A DNA stretch of 35,661 nucleotides from Sphingobacteriaceae bacterium (GTDB lineage Bacteria > Bacteroidota > Bacteroidia > B-17B0 > Aurantibacillaceae). Under the pieces are notes generated by a model that saw only the letters and a program-made list of their open reading frames with translations, was not told the origin of the DNA and did not search any database. The translations under genes and the position numbers were made by a program. Shown one piece after another: positions 1 through 7,956 of the stretch (its first letter is position 1; every line of letters begins with the position of its first letter). The DNA is taken from NCBI GenBank assembly GCA_023251725.1, contig JAHEYG010000021.1:1-35661 (forward strand). The letters run 5' to 3'.

Positions 1-115
1 CTGTGCACATGCATAGTAAATACGTCGGTTTCGTACGTTTTCATTAAATAAAGATACAATCGAATCTCAAAAAACAAAAATTTTTTGCAACCCGTTAAAC
101 TTCAATAAATAATTA
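1..115. other. Intergenic, nothing recognised
   Basis: AT-rich stretch downstream of the minus-strand gene that ends at 116. I see no tRNA, no clear hairpin and no open frame of note. Confidence 0.4.
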
Positions 116-517
116 CTACGATAAGATAAAAGAATTAAGCCAGTGAAGAGCTTCTTTGCGATTATTAAAAAATCGGGTGGGTGCCGTGGGTCTGTTTATT
201 TTAATATACATATTGCCCAAAATTTTGTACGCCAATTTATTACTGCTAAAAGCAATTGCGCCATGGTGCGTACCGTGCTCGGGCGATGCGGCTAATTCTC
301 TGGCTTCTTTAGTTGTGTAAGCATCGCCTTCGAGTTCTAACAAAATAAAAGCTTTTTTACCGTTTAAAAAATGGGTGATAAATTTTTTGCCCTCAATAAT
401 ATCTTTGGTATCAAATACGGTGTTATGCTTTAACAAAAGTTCCGCTAGTCCGCTTTGGTGAACCGTTAGTTTGAATACCTCGGTTTCGAAAACTTTATTT
501 GGCTCCGTTAGGATCAA
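116..517 (-). CDS. STAS/SpoIIAA-like small protein (DUF7793 type)
   Basis: 133 residues, no signal peptide and no membrane segment. The middle and C-terminal parts (ELAASPEH, THHGAIAF, KLAYKILGNMYIKINRP, then TRFF and a final helix with LHWL) match my memory of a Bacteroidota family with a SpoIIAA/STAS-like alpha/beta fold, now called DUF7793; this is recognition, not a search result. The only standard start in frame is TTG at 517: there is no ATG before residue ~103, and a stop lies six codons upstream. Function is unknown. STAS-like proteins are often anti-anti-sigma or sensor-partner proteins, which is suggestive because the next cluster holds orphan SpoIIE-phosphatase-type sensors, but the canonical DSSG phosphorylation motif is not visible. 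A GGTTATAA repeat cluster lies directly upstream. Confidence 0.6.
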   Translation of the reverse strand: MILTEPNKVFETEVFKLTVHQSGLAELLLKHNTVFDTKDIIEGKKFITHFLNGKKAFILLELEGDAYTTKEARELAASPEHGTHHGAIAFSSNKLAYKILGNMYIKINRPTAPTRFFNNRKEALHWLNSFILS

Positions 518-571
518 TTTTGTTGGGATGAATTATTTTATCGCAACAAATATAGTGGAAAAAGGTTGAAT

Positions 572-604
572 GGTTATAAGGTTATAAGGTTATAAGGTTA
601 TAAG
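572..604. repeat. GGTTATAA tandem repeat, 4 copies
   Basis: Four perfect head-to-tail copies of the 8-bp unit GGTTATAA occupy 572-603, followed by one more G. The same unit recurs as an array of more than 11 copies at 24599 and, in the opposite orientation with one base changed, at 25140. It lies between two minus-strand genes. Confidence 0.9.
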
Positions 605-610
605 AAAAAA

Positions 611-719
611 AAGGTTATTCGTTATCCATCATAATTTATAAGGTGCTTCTGGTATTCTAATAACACTATAATCGATAACTGATAACGCTATAACGGATAA
701 CGCTATAACGGATAACCTT
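611..719. repeat. Inverted repeat with 15-bp tandem duplication
   Basis: The left arm at 611-625 (AAGGTTATTCGTTAT) is complementary, with one mismatch, to the right arm at 705-719. A 15-bp unit CGCTATAACGGATAA is tandemly duplicated at 686-700 and 701-715, with a degenerate earlier copy from ~673. The right arm covers the first base of the stop codon of the XRE-S24 gene. It could fold in the transcript of that gene and act as a terminator, or be a remnant of a small repeat element related to the GGTTATAA arrays. Confidence 0.65.
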
Positions 720-1497
720 AATTAACCCTCACCTTCTTAATTTGTTCTATCTCAATTTTCAATCCGCGGAGCATATTCATAATGCTGTCTAAATTCAATT
801 CATCATCTTTATACTCGCCCATATTAATACAGCAAGTGTATTCCCACAATTCAACAATATCATCTAAACGAACTTTATACGGCTGGTACATTTTATTATC
901 GGAATGACATTCAATACTGCCTTCTTTTTTATTCAATTTAAAAAGGCGTTTATAACTTAAGCCATCGTCTTTTGTAACTACCACATAACTCAATCCGTCT
1001 TTAACATCTTCTATACGCTCAACATATTTTCCTATCACAAAAGATCCTTCTCTTATTGGCGGCATCGAATCACCTTTAATAGGAAAAGCTCTGTGTTTTC
1101 CTACCGGTAAAAATGGTAATTTCATTCGCGGCAAACGCTCGATGTATTCGGGATCGGAATAACCACGCAAATACCCCGCCGAAGCTTTAACGGGAATTAA
1201 TTCAATCATATCCACCCCATCGCCATCAATAATTACCGGAAATAAAATACGGTTCTTTCCAATTTTCATTAAAGCATCGGGATTTGTTTTTTTCAAATCG
1301 CCCTTAATTAAAGCATCAATGGCAATATGAAAATATTCCGACAATTTGATAAGCAAATCTATCGGAGGCTCGTTACGGCCCTCTTCATAACCACCAATGC
1401 GCGATCGGGTAACTTTAAGCTCATCGGCCATTTGCTCCTGCGATAAGCCCTTAAGCTGCCGCAGAAACTTTATGTTATTGGATATCTTATTAAGCAT
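718..1497 (-). CDS. XRE family regulator with S24 (LexA/CI-like) peptidase domain
   Basis: 259 residues. The N-terminal helix-turn-helix spans ~6-62 (LSQEQMADELKVTRSRIGGYE). The C-terminal S24 domain spans ~100-225: a candidate Ala107-Gly108 autocleavage bond in KASAGYL, the serine nucleophile in GDSM (Ser144), and the general-base lysine in YKRLF (Lys183). The 39-residue Ser-Lys spacing is close to the 37 of LexA, so the protein should be self-cleavable. Such proteins repress target genes until a stress signal (RecA filament in LexA/CI) triggers cleavage. It starts with ATG and is divergent from the membrane sensor gene at 1713. A perfect palindrome at 1620-1640 is the likely operator for both. 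There are no phage genes nearby, so I take it as a chromosomal stress regulator; which regulon it controls is not visible. Confidence 0.88.
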   Translation of the reverse strand: MLNKISNNIKFLRQLKGLSQEQMADELKVTRSRIGGYEEGRNEPPIDLLIKLSEYFHIAIDALIKGDLKKTNPDALMKIGKNRILFPVIIDGDGVDMIELIPVKASAGYLRGYSDPEYIERLPRMKLPFLPVGKHRAFPIKGDSMPPIREGSFVIGKYVERIEDVKDGLSYVVVTKDDGLSYKRLFKLNKKEGSIECHSDNKMYQPYKVRLDDIVELWEYTCCINMGEYKDDELNLDSIMNMLRGLKIEIEQIKKVRVN

Positions 1498-1599
1498 ATT
1501 ATACCTTTTATAATTATAAATAATCAGTAAAAACCCATACTATAATGCCGAGTGAAAATAAGGCCAATTATTACGTTATTTTTATTGAACCCCGGTATT

Positions 1600-1614
1600 G
1601 CTACAATTTATAGC
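1600..1614. promoter_or_regulatory. Secondary imperfect operator candidate
   Basis: GCTACAATTTATAGC is an imperfect palindrome whose half-sites resemble those of the perfect palindrome 6 bp downstream (CTACAA). Two adjacent sites would suit cooperative binding by a dimeric CI/LexA-like repressor. Confidence 0.4.
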
Positions 1615-1619
1615 ACAAA

Positions 1620-1640
1620 GATACTACAAATTGTAGTATC
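1620..1640. promoter_or_regulatory. Perfect 21-bp palindrome, likely XRE-S24 operator
   Basis: Half-sites GATACTACAA and TTGTAGTATC flank one central A with no mismatch. It lies in the 215-bp divergent spacer between the XRE-S24 gene (start 1497) and the membrane sensor gene (start 1713), where an autoregulated repressor usually binds. Direct binding is inferred. Confidence 0.75.
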
Positions 1641-1712
1641 TCCAAATCTGTATTTTTAAACATTATTTTGTTCATTAATGCCTATATTTAAATATTAAAC
1701 CTTTAAGACCAA

Positions 1713-2423
1713 ATGCGACAACTCTATTATAAACTATTAAATAACGGCGTTCACGCAGGCTTAAACTTTTCGCTGCAAAATAAAATTCGCATTTTTAATT
1801 CGGCCAACTTTTATATGTTTATCATCAGCATTTTTTATACAATAGTGGGTTTTGCCATTCATTTACCCTTTGTGGGATTCTTAAGTTTTATTACCTGCAT
1901 TTTTGTTGCTGCGGGGTATTTTGTAATTAAAAACAGAAATTACACTTTTGCGTTTCACGGCATGCTTATTTTTGCCTTCGCATACATTTGTATGTTTGTT
2001 CTTTTTTTCGGGATAAAAACAAACTCCTACCTGTATTTTTTATTTATACCGGTAGCCTGCAATATTTTATTCGATACATTGCAAACCACCTTAAAATATT
2101 TTATTGCCACATTAATTACAATTGGGTTTTTAATAATTTATATGGATACGCACCTGCCGGTTTACAAAGTCGATTTTTTAAATACCGCTCTTTTTAGTGT
2201 GGTAAATACTGTTTTTGTGGCCGTACTTATTTTTTTAGGAGTGCGCTTATTTAAAACCGAAAATCACGCTTACTCCAGTCAGATTGAAGAACAAAAAAAA
2301 GTGGTGGAAGTGAAACAAAAAGAAATATTAGACAGTATTCATTATGCCAAACGCATTCAGAATACTTTGCTCACCAGCGAGAAATACATCGACAAACATT
2401 TGAATGAATTGAACAAAAATTAA
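1713..2423 (+). CDS. Six-helix membrane sensor ending in an orphan SpoIIE-type linker helix
   Basis: 236 residues. Six hydrophobic segments lie between ~30 and ~178 (roughly 31-48, 52-72, 80-100, 104-120, 127-146, 156-178). A charged coiled coil follows (~186-205), then the terminal module KEILDSIHYAKRIQNTLL with EKYI and a basic tail. Six-helix N-termini of this kind are seen in Bacteroidota SpoIIE phosphatases and cyclases, where the DSIHYAKRIQ helix is followed by a ~200-residue PP2C domain. Here a stop codon follows ~20 residues after that helix, so no catalytic domain is present. It is the first of four proteins with this ending. It is divergent from the XRE-S24 gene, whose operator lies 73-93 bp upstream. 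Function unknown; probably a membrane-bound regulatory subunit. Confidence 0.7.
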   Translation: MRQLYYKLLNNGVHAGLNFSLQNKIRIFNSANFYMFIISIFYTIVGFAIHLPFVGFLSFITCIFVAAGYFVIKNRNYTFAFHGMLIFAFAYICMFVLFFGIKTNSYLYFLFIPVACNILFDTLQTTLKYFIATLITIGFLIIYMDTHLPVYKVDFLNTALFSVVNTVFVAVLIFLGVRLFKTENHAYSSQIEEQKKVVEVKQKEILDSIHYAKRIQNTLLTSEKYIDKHLNELNKN

Positions 2424-2479
2424 TTGCTTTTACAAACTAACCGTTATTTTTATATATTTATATTCTTAAAAAAACAAAT

Positions 2480-2944
2480 ATGAAAAATTCAATTTTTAAT
2501 GCTAAGGATTACCAAAACCTTGTTGAACGTTTAAACAAACTTACAAGTAACTCAAAAAATGTGCATGGTATTATGAGTGCCAATCAAATGGTTTGCCACA
2601 TCACCGATCCATTTCTGGATTTGTTGAAAATGCGAGAAACCAAACCGGCCTTGCCATTTTTTTTACGGCCGCTTTTTAAAGGCTTTTTACTCAGCGAAAA
2701 ACCCTGGAAATTCGGACTGAAAACACTAAAGCTTTATAAGCAAGGCGACGATGGCAAAGGAACAAAACCAACTAATTTTGATGCCGATAAAAAAAAGTTA
2801 TTCGAATTAGCCGAAAAATTTCATAAACTTCCTGCCACTTTCGAATTTGGTCCGCATGGCGGCATTGGTAAATTAAACCGCGAGGAGAACGGGTTTTTGA
2901 TGTGGAAACATACCGATCACCATCTCAAAACTTTTGATTTATAA
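2480..2944 (+). CDS. DUF1569 / DinB-like protein
   Basis: 154 residues, cytoplasmic. DinB-like four-helix metalloprotein fold judged from the conserved histidines: MVCHITDP near residue 37 and the C-terminal WKHTDHHLKTF, the usual ligand cluster of DUF1569. The PHGGIGKL and 'F(L)MWKH' segments also fit the family. Its length is normal and it starts with ATG. It sits between the first and second orphan-helix sensor genes, with 56 bp before it and 28 bp after, so it may be co-transcribed. No biochemical role is established for the family; DinB-type proteins often bind a divalent metal and some are thiol-dependent transferases. Confidence 0.8.
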   Translation: MKNSIFNAKDYQNLVERLNKLTSNSKNVHGIMSANQMVCHITDPFLDLLKMRETKPALPFFLRPLFKGFLLSEKPWKFGLKTLKLYKQGDDGKGTKPTNFDADKKKLFELAEKFHKLPATFEFGPHGGIGKLNREENGFLMWKHTDHHLKTFDL

Positions 2945-2972
2945 AATTTAATTTAAGCGTTTCGTTAATTTA

Positions 2973-4229
2973 ATGCATGTTTCCGATAATTTAAACACTG
3001 TTATTTCTCCGCTTCCACAAAAAGAAAGTGCCGAAATAATATTGCAAATTAACGAACTCAATTTTAAGGCTTACGAAATTCGTAATATTAATCTTAAAGA
3101 ATCGCTCGCTGTTGCCGAAGAAGCCTTAAATTTTTCAAAAAATATTTCTTATTCGGTTGGTCAGGCTTTCGCACTTAATAATATAGGATTCATAAAAAAT
3201 TCGCTTTCTGAGTTCGAAAGTGCGCTTACTTATTTTAATGAAGCTTACAGTTTATTTATGTTGGCCAACCACGAAACCGGTTTAGGCGCGGTGTATTATA
3301 ATTTTGGAATGCTTTTTGTGCGGCTCGGCGAATACTCTAAAGCACTCGATTTTTTATTAAAAAGTTTAGCCATTAGAGAAAAAATAAATGATAATCGCGG
3401 AATTTACAACGCGCTTTTTCAAATCAGTTATATTCATCACCAGTTTAAAGAATATGATATTGCGTTGGGATTACTCGAGAGAAGTTTGAAAATTTGCAGA
3501 GATTTAAATGATAAAGTTGGCATCGCAGCGCAGTTAATGTTAATTGGAATGGTATGCTCTGATAATGGCGAATCCGAAAAAGCCTTATCTAGTTTAACTG
3601 AATGTTTAGAATTAAGAAAAACTTTTTCAGACGATCGCGGGTACGGAACCGCTTTACTTATTATTGGCGAATACTATTTAAAAAATAATGATTACGGAAA
3701 AGCATTCGGATATTTTGAAGAAGGATTGGGAGTTGCAAAAAAAGTTCAGGATAAAACGGCACAAATTCGTTTTTATACTTCCATTGCTAAATTGCACTTT
3801 TTAACAAACGAATTCACTTTGGCAAAAAATCAGCTCGAAAATTCTGCCGCTTTGGCTTTAAGCAATAATGTAAATTCGCTCTTGCCCCCAATTTTTAGTT
3901 TACTGGCCGAATTAAATGAGAAAGAAAATAATTTTAAAGATGCTTTAACGAATTATAAAAAGTACGAAGAATATAAAGCACTTGTATTTACTTCGGAAGC
4001 CAAATTAAAAATAAAACACGATGAAGTAATTAAAAAAATGGAAGCTGCCAACATGCAAGCCGAAATTAACCGTTTAAAAAATGTTGAATTAAAAACCGCC
4101 TACGAAGAAATTGAATTAAAAAATAAAGAAATTCTCGATTCAATTACTTATGCTAAGCGTATTCAGGTGGCTTTAATTACCAATGAAAAATACATCGAAA
4201 AAAGTTTAAACAGGTTAAATATAAACTAA
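2973..4229 (+). CDS. Cytoplasmic TPR protein with orphan SpoIIE-type linker helix
   Basis: 418 residues with no signal peptide and no membrane helix. About seven tetratricopeptide repeats run from ~55 to ~335 (for example YNFGMLFVRLGEYSKALDFL and QISYIHHQFKEYDIALGLL). A coiled coil follows (~340-385), then the shared terminal module KEILDSITYAKRIQVALI, with EKYIEKSL and a short tail. TPR blocks normally bind protein partners or peptides. In full-length relatives such a TPR block regulates a PP2C phosphatase or a histidine kinase; none follows here. The stop TAA abuts the ATG of the next gene with no spacer, so the two are co-transcribed and probably translationally coupled. Confidence 0.75.
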   Translation: MHVSDNLNTVISPLPQKESAEIILQINELNFKAYEIRNINLKESLAVAEEALNFSKNISYSVGQAFALNNIGFIKNSLSEFESALTYFNEAYSLFMLANHETGLGAVYYNFGMLFVRLGEYSKALDFLLKSLAIREKINDNRGIYNALFQISYIHHQFKEYDIALGLLERSLKICRDLNDKVGIAAQLMLIGMVCSDNGESEKALSSLTECLELRKTFSDDRGYGTALLIIGEYYLKNNDYGKAFGYFEEGLGVAKKVQDKTAQIRFYTSIAKLHFLTNEFTLAKNQLENSAALALSNNVNSLLPPIFSLLAELNEKENNFKDALTNYKKYEEYKALVFTSEAKLKIKHDEVIKKMEAANMQAEINRLKNVELKTAYEEIELKNKEILDSITYAKRIQVALITNEKYIEKSLNRLNIN

Positions 4230-5687
4230 ATGAAATTTTACCTTTTTATATTTATTACTTTTTATAATATTTTGCTTAGTCAAAGTAAAAAAGTCGATTC
4301 GCTGATATTGGTTCTTAAAAACACAAAAAACGATACCACTACTGTTAAATTAATGAATGATCTAGCTTACGAAATTTATTTAAGAACCGAGTCGGTAGAT
4401 AATGATTTTGCAGCCTACATTGATTCTGCTATCCGAATTTCGGAAAGAATTAATTTCAGCAAGGGTAATCTCAGGGCGCGACTTATTGCAGCCAACACCT
4501 ATCGTAACATCGGACAAATTGCAAAAGCAAAATCCTATTTAATTACTGCGCTCGATATTTGTAAAAAAACAAACGACGAAGACAACCTCTTTAAAACAAT
4601 AAATGGTTTAGGAAATTGTTTTTCGAAAGAAGGAGATTTTAAAAACGCCAGCGCTTACTATTTTGACGCGCTTAAAATTGTCGAAAAAAAGCACAATAAA
4701 AAGTTTTTTTCAAGCATATATAATTCGTTAGGAAATTTATATTATTCGCAAGGGGATATTCAAAAATCAATCAGCTATCATTTAAAATCGCTGAGTTTTA
4801 ACATTGATATTGGCAACAAAATGCTGCAATCGTTTAGTTATATTAATTTAGGTAAAAGCTATTTAAAAACAAATAAGCGAGACTCCGCCATTTTTTATTA
4901 CAACAAAGCGCTGATTATACAAACTGCCGAAGGAAATTTTGTTGGCCAGGGTTACAGTTACCTCGGCATAGGTGAAGTGTATTTAAAGAAAGGTTTGGCT
5001 TCGGCCGCCCTCGATTATTTTAAGCGTGCGTATTCATTTGCCGAAAGATCGCAGGACGCTGAACTGATTTCGGGTTTATTAAATTCGATGGGACAAGCGT
5101 ATTATTTTTTAGGTGATTTAAATAAATCGCTCGAGTTTTTAATTAAGGCCGTTGCCTTTGATGAAAAAACAGCTAAACTTCCCGAACTATCTTCAAGCTA
5201 TTTTCAGTTATCTAAAACTTACGCGGCTAAAAAAGATTTTGCTAACGCGTATTTTTATTTTCAAAAACATACTACTATAAAAGATTCGGTGAGCAATTCG
5301 GAAGTGGGCAAAAAAATATCGTCGCTCGAATACAATTATCAAATTGCTCAAGACAAAAAAATATCTGAACTCGAAAGCGAAAAAATCAGAATTATACACG
5401 AAGAAGAAGTGAACACACAAAAAACTATTATTTGGTCGGCCTGCATTGTGGCGGCTATTGTTTCACTATTCTCTATTTTTATTTTCAGAGAATACAGAGC
5501 TAAAAAAACTGCTAACGAAATAATCAGCAAACAAAAACAAGAAGTAGAAAATCAAAAACAAATTATTGAAGAAAAACAAAAAGAAGTTTTAGATAGTATA
5601 CATTATGCTAAACGAATACAAAATGCTCTCTTACCAAACGAAAAATATATTACTAAAAACCTGAGCCGATTAAAAAACGGAAATTAA
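4230..5687 (+). CDS. Membrane-anchored TPR sensor with orphan SpoIIE-type linker helix
   Basis: 485 residues. A signal peptide (~1-18, ending LLSQS) exports a periplasmic TPR region (~60-350, e.g. INLGKSYLKTNKRDSAIFYY). One transmembrane helix follows at ~400-419 (IIWSACIVAAIVSLFSIFIF), then a cytoplasmic coiled coil (~420-450) and the terminal module KEVLDSIHYAKRIQNALLP with EKYITKNL. This is the layout of Bacteroidota periplasmic-TPR sensor kinases and phosphatases, minus the output domain. The ATG directly follows the previous stop codon, and three bases separate its stop from the next GTG. Likely role: sensing in the periplasm and relaying through the helix to a partner; the partner is not in this window. 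Confidence 0.75.
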   Translation: MKFYLFIFITFYNILLSQSKKVDSLILVLKNTKNDTTTVKLMNDLAYEIYLRTESVDNDFAAYIDSAIRISERINFSKGNLRARLIAANTYRNIGQIAKAKSYLITALDICKKTNDEDNLFKTINGLGNCFSKEGDFKNASAYYFDALKIVEKKHNKKFFSSIYNSLGNLYYSQGDIQKSISYHLKSLSFNIDIGNKMLQSFSYINLGKSYLKTNKRDSAIFYYNKALIIQTAEGNFVGQGYSYLGIGEVYLKKGLASAALDYFKRAYSFAERSQDAELISGLLNSMGQAYYFLGDLNKSLEFLIKAVAFDEKTAKLPELSSSYFQLSKTYAAKKDFANAYFYFQKHTTIKDSVSNSEVGKKISSLEYNYQIAQDKKISELESEKIRIIHEEEVNTQKTIIWSACIVAAIVSLFSIFIFREYRAKKTANEIISKQKQEVENQKQIIEEKQKEVLDSIHYAKRIQNALLPNEKYITKNLSRLKNGN

Positions 5688-5690
5688 AAC

Positions 5691-6983
5691 GTGTTTAAAA
5701 AATCATTTCATATTTTTTTAGGACTGTTTATTTTGATTGGGTACATTTCTTTTTCCCAAAATAAAAAAATAGAAGAACTTACCGATAAATTAAAAAATTG
5801 TAAAACCGATTCGGTAAGAGCCAATTTAAATTACACTATTTCCTGGGAATATCTCGACATAAATTTAGACAGCGCTCTAAATTATAACCAAGTAGGCCTT
5901 ATGCTCGCCAAAAAAATGAAACTCGAAAAGATGGAGGCGTTTTTGTTGGATGAACAAGGTTATATAAATTTATATAAAAGTAATTTCGAAAACGCTATTT
6001 CACTTCATATTGCTGCTTTGAAACTTCACCAAAAAATTGGCGATAGATTGGGCGAAACAAATAGTTTAAACGGTATTGGTTTTATTTATGATTCGCAGGG
6101 TAATTTAGATAAAGCTTTAGAATATTATTTACAGTCTTACAAAATAATTAAAGAATTTAAAAACAAATCGAGCGAATCAACAGTGCTGGTTTATATCGGC
6201 GGAATTTATCAACAGAAAAAAGAATTTCAAAAAGCATTAGATAACTTTCATGCCGCTTTGCAATGTAATAAAGAGAAATTAAATTCGATGGCGCTTGGCG
6301 ATATTTACGGGCACCTGGCCGCTTCTTATTCGGGATTAAACATAAACGATTCGGCACTGGTGTATGGCTTTAATGCCTTATCCAATTACGAAAAAATAAG
6401 TAAAACCAATGGGCGCGTTGCCGATGCGCTCAATATTATATGTGATATTTATAAAAATCAGAAAAATTATGAGAAGGCAATCGAATACGGTGAGAAAAGT
6501 TATATCATGTCAAGTGAACTTGGAATGACGAATGAAAAAAACTCTTCGAGCCAAAGTTTGGCCGAGTCGTATGCTCTAATTAATGATTTTAAAAATGCTT
6601 ATAAATATCAACTCATACATTACAGAATTAAAGATAGTATTGCCTCCGATTCGAAAGTAATGCTGCTTGAAATGAAATATTACAAAGAAAAAGAAGAAGC
6701 CATTCAGAAAAAAGAAAAGGAAATTATTTTGTACAAAGAAAAAGTAACACAATGGATTTATATTGGCATTACCATTTTTTTAATTGGCATTGTAGGATTA
6801 TTGTTTTGGCGTTTCAAATCGAAGCAAAAATCGCACCGACAACTCAGCGAAAAAAATAAAATTATTGAGGATAAACAAAAAGAATTATTGGATAGCATAC
6901 ATTATGCCAAAAGAATTCAAAACGCCCTTTTACCAAGCGAAAAGTATATTAAGAGGAATTTGAATAATCTTAACAAAAATTAA
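5691..6983 (+). CDS. Membrane-anchored TPR sensor with orphan SpoIIE-type linker helix (paralogue)
   Basis: 430 residues, starting with GTG at 5691, three bases after the previous stop. It has the same order as the preceding paralogue: a signal peptide (~1-23, ending YISFSQ), periplasmic TPRs (~40-310, e.g. NSLNGIGFIYDSQGNLDKAL), one membrane helix (~353-373), a short coiled coil, and the module KELLDSIHYAKRIQNALLP with EKYIKRNL. It ends after the tail NNLNKN, nearly the same ending as the first protein of the set (NELNKN). The matched endings make four independent frameshifts unlikely. No catalytic domain is present. It closes the sensor run; the YceI gene follows after 77 bp. Confidence 0.75.
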   Translation: MFKKSFHIFLGLFILIGYISFSQNKKIEELTDKLKNCKTDSVRANLNYTISWEYLDINLDSALNYNQVGLMLAKKMKLEKMEAFLLDEQGYINLYKSNFENAISLHIAALKLHQKIGDRLGETNSLNGIGFIYDSQGNLDKALEYYLQSYKIIKEFKNKSSESTVLVYIGGIYQQKKEFQKALDNFHAALQCNKEKLNSMALGDIYGHLAASYSGLNINDSALVYGFNALSNYEKISKTNGRVADALNIICDIYKNQKNYEKAIEYGEKSYIMSSELGMTNEKNSSSQSLAESYALINDFKNAYKYQLIHYRIKDSIASDSKVMLLEMKYYKEKEEAIQKKEKEIILYKEKVTQWIYIGITIFLIGIVGLLFWRFKSKQKSHRQLSEKNKIIEDKQKELLDSIHYAKRIQNALLPSEKYIKRNLNNLNKN

Positions 6984-7060
6984 TTTTTTATACCATAATT
7001 GATTTGTAAATTTATGCCCTAAATTATCCCGAGGGGAAGCCTTCGGCTAAAACCAAAAAC

Positions 7061-7606
7061 ATGAAAAAAATTATTTTATCTATCACTATTATTTCTGCAT
7101 TTGCAGTTTCTGCATTTACATTGCCTGCGCTTTGGAAAGCCGACGACAAAAACAGCACCGTTAGCTGGGAAATTAGCGACAAAAAAGGAACTTTCACTAA
7201 TTTAGCTGCAACCTTAAATTTCGATAAAGCTAATTTAGCCGACTCTAAAATTACCGCCGCTATTGATGTTAAAACTTTAAAAGCTGGAAACGAAAAACTG
7301 GAAGCGCATTTATTAACCGCCGATTTTTTTGACGCCGAAAAATTTCCAAAAATTGTTTTTACTTCTACCGAAATTAAAGCCGACGGTGCAGGTTACATTG
7401 CAAAAGGAACTTTAAAGATGAAAGATTCTACAAAAGTAATCAGTCTACCATTTACTTTTACTGAATCTGATAAAATAAAAGGAATATTTTCGGGAACAAT
7501 GACCGTTATGGCAACCGATTACGGCGTAATGAAACCACAAAAAGATCCAAGCAAAGTTGGAGCTGATAAAGTGATGATTTATTTAACTGTGCCTGTTACG
7601 AAGTAA
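7061..7606 (+). CDS. YceI family periplasmic protein
   Basis: 181 residues with a signal peptide (~1-20, 'ISAFAVSAFT'). The YceI lipocalin-like beta-barrel is recognised from the opening WKADDKNSTVSWEI, the central HLLTADFFDAEKFPKIVFTS (the family's hallmark 'L...FFD...FP...F.S' segment), and the closing MTVMATDYGVMKP with GADKVMIYLTV. YceI proteins bind isoprenoid or other amphiphilic lipids in the periplasm; a role in isoprenoid quinone handling or stress is known for some members. It stands alone, preceded by a 77-bp gap and followed by a strong hairpin terminator. Confidence 0.93.
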   Translation: MKKIILSITIISAFAVSAFTLPALWKADDKNSTVSWEISDKKGTFTNLAATLNFDKANLADSKITAAIDVKTLKAGNEKLEAHLLTADFFDAEKFPKIVFTSTEIKADGAGYIAKGTLKMKDSTKVISLPFTFTESDKIKGIFSGTMTVMATDYGVMKPQKDPSKVGADKVMIYLTVPVTK

Positions 7607-7956
7607 ATTTTATTTGATTAAGTTTAATGAGAGCGTGTTCCGATAGTTTCGGGGCACGCTTTTTTTGCACTATTCGTTATTTCGACAAAGTTGACCACCT
7701 AAAATCGGAGCAAACTAACAAGTTATTTTGATTAATAGTTTTAAAATAATTTTTACTGATTTTCTCGTTTAAAGTAATTTTTAAACTATTAAAAAAAATG
7801 TCGCCCTCTACTACCAGTTAATTTAAAATTCCTACCACTTATTAAATTAAACTGCTTTATTGAAACCTGATTTAATTCATCTTCGTTAAGTAGAATAGAT
7901 TCGAATTAAATGAAAGTCAAAAAATATTTAGTATTCATCAATAAAATAATTGAGTT
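7607..7956. other. 350-bp intergenic region with possible IS21-type end remnant
   Basis: After the terminator the region is AT-rich with no credible frame. The segment at ~7688-7712 (GTTGACCACCTAAAATCGG followed by AGCAAACT) resembles, from memory, the repeated terminal sequences of IS21-family elements in Bacteroidota. No transposase and no second end are visible. Confidence 0.3.
7632..7666 (+). terminator. Rho-independent terminator after YceI gene
   Basis: The arms AGCGTG and CACGCT enclose an inner CCGA/TCGG stem, followed by a run of seven T. It lies 26 bp after the YceI stop codon. Confidence 0.85.

Noticed and set aside
718-1640. Prophage control region
   Set aside because: The repressor is CI/LexA-like and has an operator, but no integrase, Cro-like or structural phage genes are in the window.
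1713-6983. Frameshifted SpoIIE phosphatase genes
   Set aside because: No PP2C sequence is found after any of the four stops; the next gene or non-coding DNA follows at once.
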